Shown here: in pieces, positions 26,683-35,603 of the stretch
Layout: the number at the start of each line of letters is the position of its first letter
Position numbering within the stretch: the first letter of the stretch is position 1
Origin: Enterococcus viikkiensis
Lineage (GTDB): Bacteria; Bacillota; Bacilli; Lactobacillales; Enterococcaceae
Reading direction: 5' to 3'
Length of the DNA stretch: 52,391 nucleotides
NCBI RefSeq assembly: GCF_005405345.1
Contig: NZ_BJDW01000016.1
Location: forward strand, 1-52,391
Made by a program: the position numbers and the translations under genes
The notes under the pieces: generated by a model
The model's input: the letters and a program-made list of their open reading frames with translations, nothing else
Told to the model about the DNA's origin: nothing
Database searches by the model: none

Positions 26683-27996
26683 CTATTTTACATTCAAGAT
26701 CCACATAAAACCAATAAAGACGAAAAATAATGCATACATGATCGGTGACACTTCCTTGCCACGTTTAGCTGCGATCATGGTAATTGGATAAAAAATGAAG
26801 CCTAGCGCGATTCCATCTGAGATACTATAAGTCAATGGCATGCCGATTAAAATCAAGAAGGATGGGATCGCAATCTCTAACTGATCCCATTTGATTTGAC
26901 GTAACGATTGTGCCATTAACACACCAACTACAATCAATGCTGGTGCGGTAACCTGTGAAGTAACGACGGATAATAGTGGTGAAAAGAACAATCCAAAGAT
27001 AAAGAAAATTCCGGTAGTAATTGCTGTTAACCCAGAACGCCCACCGACAGCTATCCCTGCTGAAGATTCAACATAAGCCCCGACAGGTGAAGTTCCTAAT
27101 AATGAGCCAGCTAACATTGCAGTAGAGTCAGATGCTAACGCTTTTCCGACCCTTGGCATTTTATTATCCTTCATAAATCCAGCTTGGTTGGCTAATCCAA
27201 CTAAAGTCCCTGCTGTGTCAAAAAAAGTAACCAGCAAGAATGTCAAGACAACGACCCAAAGCTGCAATGTATTAATATCTTTTACATGCTTCAAGGCTAC
27301 TAAAAAAGTTGGCTTTAAGCTCGGTGCTGCTGAAATGATTTGGGTCGGCGCATGGATCAAACCAGTTGCTAATCCTAATAAAGTCGTCGCCACCATACCA
27401 ATAAAGATTCCGCCAGGCACACGACGAACCATCAAAATTGCGGTCGCAATCAAACCAAAAACAGTCAGCCAAGTAGTCCCTACGCTCAAGGATCCCAAGC
27501 CCACTAGGGTAGACTTGTTGGCGACGATGATGCCACCTTCACTTAAACCTAAGAAAGCAATAAATAAGCCAATCCCACCAGAAATCGCATATTTTAAATC
27601 TGAAGGAATTGCGTCAATGATCATTTCTCTAAGTTTAAAAATCGTGATCACGATAAAGATTAGTGACGCAACAAAAACGCCGGCTAATGCCGTTTCCCAA
27701 CGTATCCCCATGCCGATACAAACCGAATAAGCAAAGAATGCATTGATTCCTAAGGCAGGTGCAGTTGCAATGGGATAACGAGCCAAGACACCCATCAGAA
27801 TACAGCCTAAGGCACTGGCTAAAGCAGTTGCGGTAAAGACTGCTCCTTCATTCATTCCTGAAGCGCCAAGTACACTAGGATTGACGAATAGAATGTAAGC
27901 CATCGAAATAAAGGTTGTAAAGCCCGCCAATATTTCTCTTTTTACTGTCGTATTTAATTTTTCAAGTTCAAAATAGGAATTTAATTTCCCTTTCAT
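26683..27996 (-). CDS. NCS2-family purine permease (AzgA/PbuG/PbuO type)
   Basis: A 437-residue membrane protein with about 13-14 hydrophobic segments. The family patterns TTFISMAYILFVNP near the N-terminus, APALGINAFFAY at about residue 82 and FFDTAGTLVGLA at about 277 mark the AzgA-like branch that takes up hypoxanthine, guanine or adenine. The ATG at 27994-27996 follows AGGGGGA; the frame opens 20 codons earlier without a ribosome site. There is no purine-riboswitch core upstream. Two inverted copies of CGAACATT, the PurR-box core, lie in the leader (28021-28127), so PurR control is possible. Confidence 0.9.
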   Translation of the reverse strand: MKGKLNSYFELEKLNTTVKREILAGFTTFISMAYILFVNPSVLGASGMNEGAVFTATALASALGCILMGVLARYPIATAPALGINAFFAYSVCIGMGIRWETALAGVFVASLIFIVITIFKLREMIIDAIPSDLKYAISGGIGLFIAFLGLSEGGIIVANKSTLVGLGSLSVGTTWLTVFGLIATAILMVRRVPGGIFIGMVATTLLGLATGLIHAPTQIISAAPSLKPTFLVALKHVKDINTLQLWVVVLTFLLVTFFDTAGTLVGLANQAGFMKDNKMPRVGKALASDSTAMLAGSLLGTSPVGAYVESSAGIAVGGRSGLTAITTGIFFIFGLFFSPLLSVVTSQVTAPALIVVGVLMAQSLRQIKWDQLEIAIPSFLILIGMPLTYSISDGIALGFIFYPITMIAAKRGKEVSPIMYALFFVFIGFMWILNVK

Positions 27997-28020
27997 GAAT
28001 GATCCCCCTAAAATCGAAAT

Positions 28021-28127
28021 AATGTTCGTAATATAATTGCATGTTTTTCCAAACAACGAGGATAATCATATAATAAACAGGATAATAAGTAAACAATAAT
28101 GTTGAAAATCCCCAAAACACGAACATT
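28021..28127 (-). promoter_or_regulatory. Promoter region of the purine permease with two PurBox-like sites
   Basis: AATGTTCG (28021-28028) and CGAACATT (28120-28127) are opposite-orientation copies of the CGAACWWT core of the Firmicute PurR box. They are 91 bases apart and AT-flanked. A TTGTTT/TATTAT-type promoter could lie between them near 28070-28100. The extended consensus is imperfect (A instead of C before CGAA) and the spacing is larger than in B. subtilis, so this is tentative. Confidence 0.35.
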
Positions 28128-28306
28128 CGCTACAATGGTTCTCTCTTTTTAATTTTTTGATGAACATATTAGTGGACAAATGGGGCAATCCTCGATAACT
28201 TGATTAAGGATCAAATCGACCCATTAGACCAATTTTTTTATTACTATTACCAGCAGAAAGTTAAAAATAGTTTTGAAAATTATTAGGAAATTAAAGGAGA
28301 GTCACT

Positions 28307-29218
28307 GTGAAACAATTGACCTTCAAGCAATTTTGGGAACTGTCTGAAATTTATACTGCACCCTTGAATCTTTTTATTATTTTGTTAGGCTATGGGATTG
28401 CAAAATTTCAATTTAATAGTCGCCCTAGTCCGGAATTTTTTCTTTTTATTTTAATTATCGTGATGTTTCATATTACCGTGAATGTCTTCAACCACTACAT
28501 GGATTATCAAAATGCTTCGGATGAGAACTACAAACAACAGACAAACATCATCGGACGAGATCACTTGGATCTACGTTTTGTCCGCAATCTTTATTTAGCT
28601 AATTTGATTGTTTCTTTTTTATTGGGATTGCTTTTAGTTTGGCAAACGAATTGGGTGATTGGGGTTTTAGGGGGAATCGGATTTTATATCGGATTGTTCT
28701 ATTCCTATGGTCGACGACCGCTGAATAGTTTGCCAATCGCTGAAGCGTTAACGGGGACCGCCAGTGGCTTTTTTATTACCGTTGTCAGTTACTATCTTGC
28801 CGTTTATCAACATCAGGTCGTTACCGTTACGATGGTCGGCAAAGTCTTTCTGATCAGCCTACCGCTCGTCTTGATGATGTTTAATAATTTATTGGCGAAT
28901 AACACTTGCGACTTGGAAGAAGACATTGAAAACCATCGGAAGACGCTCGTTTACTACTTAGGGAAGCCCTTAGCCGTCAAGGTCTTATTAGGTGCCTATG
29001 TCTTCAGCTTTATTTGGTTGGCTGTTTTAGTATTCACAGGACTCGCTCCGTGGACTATTTTGTTTTTACTTTTACTTTTTCCAAAAAATTGGCAAAGCCT
29101 AAAAAAATATCGAGCCTTACAAGACAAAAAAACAACCTTCCCCATCGTGTTGAAGGCTATGTCAGCAATCATGGTACTTTATCCGCTGCTTTATTTTATT
29201 GGAACACTTTTTTATTAG
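28307..29218 (+). CDS. menA: UbiA-family prenyltransferase, MenA-like
   Basis: A 303-residue protein with about 8-9 membrane segments. The first Asp-rich motif is NHYMDYQNASD (about residues 63-73) and the second is NNTCDLEEDIENHRKTL (about 200-216). Both bind the Mg-diphosphate of the prenyl donor. MenA attaches the polyprenyl chain to 1,4-dihydroxy-2-naphthoate, giving demethylmenaquinone, which enterococci make for electron transfer. Other UbiA reactions cannot be excluded. It starts at GTG with AAAGGAG 8 nt upstream. It stands alone, without other men genes, and ends in a strong terminator. Confidence 0.85.
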   Translation: MKQLTFKQFWELSEIYTAPLNLFIILLGYGIAKFQFNSRPSPEFFLFILIIVMFHITVNVFNHYMDYQNASDENYKQQTNIIGRDHLDLRFVRNLYLANLIVSFLLGLLLVWQTNWVIGVLGGIGFYIGLFYSYGRRPLNSLPIAEALTGTASGFFITVVSYYLAVYQHQVVTVTMVGKVFLISLPLVLMMFNNLLANNTCDLEEDIENHRKTLVYYLGKPLAVKVLLGAYVFSFIWLAVLVFTGLAPWTILFLLLLFPKNWQSLKKYRALQDKKTTFPIVLKAMSAIMVLYPLLYFIGTLFY

Positions 29219-29258
29219 CCAAACGTCTGCTTGAACAATCAAGCAGACGTTTTTTTGA
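29219..29258 (+). terminator. Terminator of menA (also usable from the deoC side)
   Basis: AACGTCTGCTTG and CAAGCAGACGTT form a perfect 12-bp stem with a 6-nt loop and seven T. Confidence 0.88.
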
Positions 29259-29936
29259 CTAGACGAAACGTTCTTTATATTCTTCAATAATCTGGATTCC
29301 CGAGCTGGTACCAAGACGCTCGGCCCCAGCTTCAATCATTGCTAGTGCCGTCGTCAGATCACGAATGCCCCCGGCCGCTTTGACTTTCACTTCTTCACCG
29401 ACAACTTTTTTCATTAGTGCCACATCTGCTAGTGTCGCCCCACCAGTTCCAAAGCCGGTCGAGGTTTTGACAAAATCTGGTTTGATTGCTCGAGCGATTT
29501 CACAAACAGTGACTTTTTCTTCATCCGTTAAATAGCAATTTTCTAAAATGACCTTGCTTAGGATGCCACCCGCCCGAGCGGCTTTGACAATCGCAGACAT
29601 TTCTTCGTTTATATACTCATTATCGCCGGCTTTCAATTTGCCAATATTGATCACGTAGTCAATTTCATCTGCACCATTTTTAATTGCGTCTTGGACCTCA
29701 AAAACTTTTGTTGCAATCGTTGTTTGTCCTAGTGGAAATCCAATCGCTGCCCCTACGTGGACTGAGCTGTCTTGTAAAAATTCTCGGCACTGCTTTACGG
29801 GAAACGAATTGATCGCGACCATTTTAAAGCCATAGCGATCCGCCTCTTGGCACAACTGGCGAAGTTCCTTTTCAGTCGCATCTGCTCGTAATAAGGTATG
29901 ATCGATTTGATTCGCTAACTCTTTTATTCCAATCAT
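29259..29936 (-). CDS. deoC: Deoxyribose-phosphate aldolase
   Basis: A 225-residue TIM-barrel aldolase. The Schiff-base Lys is K157 in FVKTSTG and the second catalytic Lys is K186 in KVKAAGG, with an Asp at about 93 (EIDYVIN). It cleaves 2-deoxyribose 5-phosphate to glyceraldehyde 3-phosphate and acetaldehyde, salvaging deoxynucleosides. Length is normal. Other deo genes (deoB, pdp, nucleoside permease) are not beside it. The ribosome site is weak. It is convergent with menA. Confidence 0.96.
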   Translation of the reverse strand: MIGIKELANQIDHTLLRADATEKELRQLCQEADRYGFKMVAINSFPVKQCREFLQDSSVHVGAAIGFPLGQTTIATKVFEVQDAIKNGADEIDYVINIGKLKAGDNEYINEEMSAIVKAARAGGILSKVILENCYLTDEEKVTVCEIARAIKPDFVKTSTGFGTGGATLADVALMKKVVGEEVKVKAAGGIRDLTTALAMIEAGAERLGTSSGIQIIEEYKERFV

Positions 29937-30000
29937 TCTGACTACTCATTTCAGGATTTACTAATACCTTTATAGTATCATGGACTCCTCTTTTTTTTGC

Positions 30001-30036
30001 TAAAAAAAAGGTACTCGAGCTATTCGAGCACCTTTA
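30001..30036 (-). terminator. Terminator of the rhodanese operon
   Basis: AAAGGTGCTCGA and CTCGAGTACCTTT pair with one mismatch, followed by a T-run on the minus strand. Confidence 0.8.
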
Positions 30037-30040
30037 AAAA

Positions 30041-30337
30041 TTACACCAATTCGCTTGGCCAAGCAGAAGTTCCACCCTCGACATTGATGACATCGTAGCC
30101 TTTGGCAGCTAAAAAAGCACAAGCTCTAGCTGAACGAGCACCTGATTGGCAAATAACATAATATTCTTTAGTCTGATCAAGCAGTTGGCTGCGTTCACCT
30201 AATTGACTTAACGGGAAATTTTCTGCTGTCGGAACATGACCGGAGAAAAATTCTTCCGGCTCTCGAACATCGAGAATGGTTAATGGTTCTTTTTGACTTA
30301 ATGGATAAAAAGTGGACATTGCAATTGTCTTAATCAT
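30041..30337 (-). CDS. Single-domain rhodanese (sulfurtransferase)
   Basis: A 98-residue cytoplasmic protein consisting of one rhodanese domain. LDVREPEEFFSGHVP is the CH2A-type motif and C63 in CQSGARS is the persulfide-carrying loop. Such proteins move sulfane sulfur between low-molecular-weight and protein thiols. The ATG at 30335-30337 follows AGAGGAG and overlaps the end of the upstream chimeric rhodanese gene by 8 bases, indicating translational coupling. Together with the divergent cstR/dsrE-like genes and the CstR-type operator it belongs to a reactive-sulfur response locus. Confidence 0.9.
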   Translation of the reverse strand: MIKTIAMSTFYPLSQKEPLTILDVREPEEFFSGHVPTAENFPLSQLGERSQLLDQTKEYYVICQSGARSARACAFLAAKGYDVINVEGGTSAWPSELV

Positions 30338-30825
30338 AAATGAGCTCCTCTGGTAGAACGGTTCTATATAAAACAAAGGCACCGTTTAAATTTTTAACAT
30401 TGAATCCGTTTTGTTTCAGCATGCGTTCGGCGACGTAGCTACGAAGGCCACTGTGACAGCTCACAATATACTCCTTCGTGGGATCTAATTCATTCATCCG
30501 TTCCCGTAATTGATTCAAAGGAAGATTGATGGCCTTAGGAAAGCGTCCTTTCGCTAACTCAGCAGGGTTCTGGACTTCAATTAATTGTCGCCTTTTTTCT
30601 TGTTCTGCTTTTAATTCGTACCATTGAATCGATTCGCTGATCCCTTCTGCTAAATTGATTGCTCCGTAGCCCAGCAAATTGACTGGATAATTGATTGCTT
30701 GGGTAATATGCCCGCTCTGGTACTCATTCGGGGGTGCGAACATCTAACAAAACAATTGATTGTTCCAGTTTTTCAGCCAATTTCTGTGTTGAAATGGTCG
30801 GGATCTTTTGAAATAAATGAAACAT
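30330..30825 (-). pseudogene. Chimeric, frameshifted rhodanese: rhodanese N-terminus joined to a CoA-disulfide-reductase-type C-terminus
   Basis: From ATG 30825 the frame reads MFHLFQKIP...LLDVRTPE and stops at TGA 30724-30726. One base over, it continues EYQSGHITQAINYP, exactly completing the rhodanese motif DVRTPEEYQSGHI, so a single extra base breaks it. Shortly after, the sequence changes to PVNLLGYGAINLAEGISESI and a full second rhodanese domain (VSCHSGLRSYVAERMLKQNG). That arrangement matches the end of CoA-disulfide/persulfide reductases with a fused rhodanese (CoADR-RHD). The simplest reading is a deletion that fused two neighbouring genes. The C-terminal domain with its Cys could still be made if translation restarts. 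It overlaps the downstream rhodanese gene. Confidence 0.75.
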
Positions 30826-30853
30826 ACTTGCTTTTTCCTCGCATTCTTTTTAA

Positions 30854-30899
30854 TATACCTGCAAGGGTATGTTTATCATAAAAAAATTAATCATGTCAA
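30854..30899 (-). promoter_or_regulatory. Minus-strand promoter with CstR-type operator
   Basis: On the minus strand TTGACA (30894-30899) and GATAAA (30872-30877) are 16 bp apart. Directly downstream of the -10 lies TATACCTGCAAGGGTAT (30854-30870), a near-perfect CsoR/CstR-family operator (TATACC and GGGTAT half-sites). A repressor bound there would block the rhodanese operon. Confidence 0.75.
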
Positions 30900-30937
30900 T
30901 TATTCTGTTTAGTCCACTTTCCCACAGATCATAACAT

Positions 30938-30967
30938 TTGACGAAGGATACCTTAAGTAAGTATATT
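30938..30967 (+). promoter_or_regulatory. Plus-strand promoter of cstR with a second, weaker operator
   Basis: TTGACG (30938-30943) and TATATT (30962-30967) are 18 bp apart. The spacer contains ATACC TTAAGTAA GTAT, a degenerate version of the operator seen at 30854. This places CstR binding between -35 and -10 and suggests autoregulation. Confidence 0.65.
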
Positions 30968-30993
30968 CTTATAGAAATAGAGGAGTGTCTACC

Positions 30994-31254
30994 ATGGAAT
31001 TAGAAAAAAATAAAATGCTGAATCGTTTAAAACGAACAGAAGGCCAGATTCGCGGTGTACAAAAAATGATTGATGAAGAACGGGAATGTATCGATGTAAT
31101 CACCCAATTAAGTGCCGTACGTTCCAGTATTGATCGGGTGATGGGAATGATCGTCGCCGAGAATTTAAAAAATTGTTTTGAACATCCCGACAAAAACCCC
31201 ACTGAACAAGCAGAAAAATTAGAACAAGCCATCAATATGATTATTAAGAAATAA
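30994..31254 (+). CDS. cstR: CsoR-family persulfide-sensing repressor (CstR type)
   Basis: An 86-residue all-helical protein with the CsoR fold. It has two conserved Cys, C32 (ERECIDV) and C61 (AENLKNC). The His that Cu-sensing CsoR has four residues before the second Cys is Asn here, which points to CstR, whose two thiols form polysulfide cross-links with reactive sulfur and release DNA. The ATG at 30994 follows AGAGGAG by 8 nt; the frame also has a GTG at 30985 inside that site. It is divergent from the rhodanese operon and 9 bases before a DsrE-like gene. Confidence 0.88.
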   Translation: MELEKNKMLNRLKRTEGQIRGVQKMIDEERECIDVITQLSAVRSSIDRVMGMIVAENLKNCFEHPDKNPTEQAEKLEQAINMIIKK

Positions 31255-31263
31255 GGTGAGCCT

Positions 31264-31578
31264 ATGAATGTCGTCTTCCATATCGACGAATTAGCAAAGT
31301 GGTCAGAGACCGCCAGCAATGTCAAAAATTTATTAAAAGAGCCCGTAGACGTTGAAATCGTTGTCTTAGTTAACGGTGGTGCAATTAAAGGCTACCTGGA
31401 TCCAGAAAATCAATCATTCATTTCAACTACTGCAGTCACATTCCACGCCTGCAACAACGCTATGCGAGCAAATAAAATCGAGGCTGCACAGCTCCCCCAA
31501 AACGTTGAAGTCGTTCCCGCTGGTGTACTGGATTTGATTGAGCTTCAGGCGAAAGGCTATGCGTACATCAAACCGTAA
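31264..31578 (+). CDS. DsrE/DsrF-like sulfur-carrier family protein
   Basis: A 104-residue protein with the alternating alpha/beta pattern of the DsrE family (MNVVFHIDE..., VDVEIVVLVNGGAIKGY) and one conserved-position Cys, C63, in TFHACNNAM. Members relay persulfide sulfur or act as sulfur-transfer partners. The ribosome site AAGGTGAG is adequate. It is cotranscribed with cstR (9-base gap), so its expression is expected to rise with reactive sulfur species. No terminator was seen right after it. Confidence 0.82.
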   Translation: MNVVFHIDELAKWSETASNVKNLLKEPVDVEIVVLVNGGAIKGYLDPENQSFISTTAVTFHACNNAMRANKIEAAQLPQNVEVVPAGVLDLIELQAKGYAYIKP

Positions 31579-31678
31579 ATGACAGCATCAGAAACGGCAA
31601 ATTGCTGAAAGATACCGTCAAAAAAGGAGTATTATTCTTTAAAAAACACTTGGCTTTTTACATAGCAAAGAGGTACTA

Positions 31679-31707
31679 TTGATTGACAGAACACTTCGGT
31701 TTATAAA
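31679..31707 (+). promoter_or_regulatory. Promoter-like sequence before the 31721 frame
   Basis: TTGATT, a 17-bp spacer and TATAAA. Transcription would begin only a few bases before the ATG at 31721, leaving the ribosome site at the very 5' end, so its use for that gene is doubtful. Confidence 0.35.
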
Positions 31708-31720
31708 ACGGTGAAGGAAG

Positions 31721-32059
31721 ATGACTCTTTTGGTCACACAAACTATTTATTTTGTTATTCCTGCGATGGTCCTTTCCAGTTCCCCTTTTGTTCAAAGGCC
31801 CTATCGACAGCCCTTATTACAGCTAGAACGTAGACTAGGTAGTAGTTTTTCAATCAAGCTGATTTCATTACGAGAGCTTAGCGACAACCTTAATCCAGAA
31901 GGCCTTTATCTCGTCCCTGAAAATGGTCTCGCCGCGTTAGCCGCTCTTGAGATTGATCTTCCAAGAATAATCAACGTTCCTTCAAATATTTTTGCCGTTG
32001 AAGCACAAGCAGATATCGTCAAAAAAATATTTGTTGCACTGAGCCAAAAACAACTATAA
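31721..32059 (+). CDS. Unrecognised 112-residue protein, possibly a gene fragment
   Basis: I do not recognise this protein. It starts with a hydrophobic stretch (about residues 1-20) followed by SSPFVQRPYRQPLLQLE and an alpha/beta-like part with EGLYLVPENGLAALAALEID. GAAGGAAG sits almost against the ATG. The short length, tight ribosome site and unusual N-terminus make a truncated gene possible. The 140 bases before it have an AAAAAAGGAG at about 31620 with no start codon after it, which could be a relic. It ends at a terminator shared with the convergent PTS operon. Confidence 0.45.
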   Translation: MTLLVTQTIYFVIPAMVLSSSPFVQRPYRQPLLQLERRLGSSFSIKLISLRELSDNLNPEGLYLVPENGLAALAALEIDLPRIINVPSNIFAVEAQADIVKKIFVALSQKQL

Positions 32060-32103
32060 AAAAAAATCCCGCTCCATGAATGAGATTCATGGAACGGGAT
32101 TTC
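32060..32103. terminator. Terminator at the end of the PTS operon, bidirectional
   Basis: AAATCCCG-TCCATGAAT and ATTCATGGA-CGGGATTT form a long stem with a strong T-run on the minus strand. It is intact although the preceding IIA gene is a remnant. Confidence 0.85.
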
Positions 32104-32245
32104 TTATACCCTGATTTTTTTGTAAACATCGATGAGTTCTTTAGCCAAATCGGTAAAGACAATGGACGTCATTAAATGATCTTGACTGTGCACCGTCACC
32201 AAATTTAAGCGTATGTTGTTCACCCTGCACTTCTTGGATCGCTTC
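32104..32245 (-). pseudogene. Remnant of a PTS lactose/cellobiose-type IIA gene
   Basis: Directly after the IIB stop the minus strand encodes AIQEVQGEQHT and then, one frame over, LNLVTVHSQDHLMTSIVFTD, LAKELIDVYKKI and a stop at 32104-32106. This is the C-terminal half of a lactose/cellobiose-family IIA, including the phospho-His motif VH.QDHLMTS. The N-terminal half is missing and there is at least one frameshift near 32205, so no functional IIA can be made. The deletion point is at or next to the IIB stop. Confidence 0.82.
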
Positions 32246-34037
<1,792 letters not shown>

Positions 34038-35393
34038 TTAAACCGTTGCATTACCGTCGGCTGTTTTATCTTCGTTTGCTAAATCTTTTTCGATTTGTTC
34101 TACGCTTTCTCCTTGTTCTTGCAAGTAGTTCAATGAATCGACTTTACGAACAAATGGTAGATAGATGAAGAACCCTAGTGTTAGAACAAATGCTTGTAAT
34201 ACAGCTGTTCTCCAACCACCGACTAAGAAACCTGAAATAATTGGCGGTGTGGTCCACGGAACTTGAACCGCTGTAAATAAGGGTACTAAGCCTGTGTATA
34301 GTGAGAAGTACGTTACTACACCAGAAACCATTGGGGTCAAAATAAATGGTACTGCCATGATCGGATTCATCACAACGGGTGTTGCAAATAGAATGGGTTC
34401 ATTGATATTGAAGAAGGCTGGCAGTAAAGCCAAACGTCCTAATTGTTTGAACTGAGCAGATTTTGCGAACATTACCATGAACATCACGTTTCCAATCGTC
34501 ATCCCTGCACCAGTAACTGTCATAAATTGATCTAAAAATTGTTGTGTTACGATGTGTCCGCCGTTCGCAACCGTCAGCTCTTTTCCTGAGTTTAAAATCG
34601 TTGTATTTTGTAAAGAGTTGGCTTGTAGAATTGGGCCCATGATCCCCCCGACTAATGTTGATCCATGCACGCCGAAGAACCACAAGAATGGGACTAAGAA
34701 ACCTAACATCATGGCACCACCAAAGGTATCGGTTACTCCTTGCATTGGTGTTTGGATCACTTTATAAATCGCTTCGACCACTGTTGTATTGAAAACTTTA
34801 TCAAAGAGGATATAAACCACTAATGAGAAAGTGGTAATCACTGCTGCTGGAATCAAGGCCGTAAATGAATTGGCTACGTTTGCTGGAACTTGTTCAGGCA
34901 ATTTGATGCGAATGTCGCGTTTCAAGAACCAAGAGTACGCCCACCCAACGAACAAACCAACTAAGATCGCGCTGATCATTCCTTGACCGCCTGTCCATGT
35001 TTTATCGATAACATTCGAAACCATTGCTTTAGTGTCTGCGTTAGTTGCCGTTGAATGTTGTGTTAAAAGGAAGACAACTAAAGAAATCATTCCTGCTGGC
35101 AACCCTTCAAAGCCTTCTTCTTTAACATATGAATTTGCGATACCCATAACAGCAAAAATTGACATAATAGCAAATGATGCGCCGTACGCTTCGTTAAAAT
35201 AAACATCTAAACCACTGTTGGTCACCCATTCCGACACAGCTGGAACCGGAAAATTCGCTAACAATAAGAAAACTGAACCAACGATCGTAAAGGGCATCGT
35301 ATATAGCATCCCATTACGTAACGCCGTAATTGCTTTGGTATTTACAAATTTTAAAATAGGGGGTAATAATTTCTCGTTAATCCACTGATTCAT
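34038..35393 (-). CDS. PTS lactose/cellobiose-family IIC permease
   Basis: A 451-residue membrane protein with about 10 hydrophobic segments. Family marks are the N-terminal LRNGMLYTMPFTIVGS, NINEPILFATPVVMNP (about residues 335-350, the sugar-binding loop) and FGVHGSTLVGGIMGP. It is the membrane channel for an aryl-beta-glucoside or cellobiose-like sugar. It is the first gene of the operon, with AAAGGAG before the ATG. A cre site and a palindromic operator lie upstream, and an RpiR-family regulator is encoded just beyond. Confidence 0.93.
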   Translation of the reverse strand: MNQWINEKLLPPILKFVNTKAITALRNGMLYTMPFTIVGSVFLLLANFPVPAVSEWVTNSGLDVYFNEAYGASFAIMSIFAVMGIANSYVKEEGFEGLPAGMISLVVFLLTQHSTATNADTKAMVSNVIDKTWTGGQGMISAILVGLFVGWAYSWFLKRDIRIKLPEQVPANVANSFTALIPAAVITTFSLVVYILFDKVFNTTVVEAIYKVIQTPMQGVTDTFGGAMMLGFLVPFLWFFGVHGSTLVGGIMGPILQANSLQNTTILNSGKELTVANGGHIVTQQFLDQFMTVTGAGMTIGNVMFMVMFAKSAQFKQLGRLALLPAFFNINEPILFATPVVMNPIMAVPFILTPMVSGVVTYFSLYTGLVPLFTAVQVPWTTPPIISGFLVGGWRTAVLQAFVLTLGFFIYLPFVRKVDSLNYLQEQGESVEQIEKDLANEDKTADGNATV

Positions 35394-35442
35394 AAAAGAT
35401 TCTCCTTTAAAAAGTTATTTTACTGCGATGGCCACTCCGCAT

Positions 35443-35457
35443 TGTATCCGTTTACAA
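35443..35457 (-). promoter_or_regulatory. Catabolite-response element (cre) of the beta-glucoside PTS operon
   Basis: The minus strand reads TTGTAAACGGATACA, matching the cre consensus WTGNAANCGNWNNCW at every defined position. It lies about 50 bases before the IIC start, downstream of a TATGAT -10 candidate, where CcpA would repress. Confidence 0.75.
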
Positions 35458-35495
35458 GTTCATCATAAGTGATAGCCTCGCTGATTGAAATACTT

Positions 35496-35521
35496 TTGGA
35501 ACAGTGAGAAACATGTTCCAA
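35496..35521. promoter_or_regulatory. Palindromic candidate operator of the RpiR regulator
   Basis: TTGGAACA and TGTTCCAA are perfect 8-bp arms separated by 10 bases, between the PTS operon and the rpiR-family gene. Position suggests the binding site of the neighbouring regulator, which is inference. Confidence 0.5.
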
Positions 35522-35561
35522 ACAAAAAAACAATTTTCCGTTTCTTACAAAAAAATCCATA

Positions 35562-35603
35562 AAAAAAGCAATACCAAGACTGTTTATTCAGTCTTAGCAT
35601 TGT
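35562..35603 (-). terminator. Terminator of the RpiR-family gene, overlapping its stop codon
   Basis: AATGCTAAGACTG and CAGTCTTGGTATT pair with wobbles, followed by seven T on the minus strand. Confidence 0.75.

Noticed and set aside
27188-27730. Long plus-strand frame of 180 codons inside the purine permease
   Set aside because: It lies fully antisense to a clear 437-residue transporter, has low-complexity basic composition and no ribosome site.
27997-28306. Possible purine riboswitch before the permease
   Set aside because: The conserved loop sequences and pairing of the purine aptamer are missing on the minus strand. PurBox-like cores are the better, still weak, explanation.
30969-31325. 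Minus-strand frame of 118 codons across cstR and the dsrE-like gene
   Set aside because: It is antisense to two well-supported genes; composition is Ser/Phe-rich as expected of a shadow frame.
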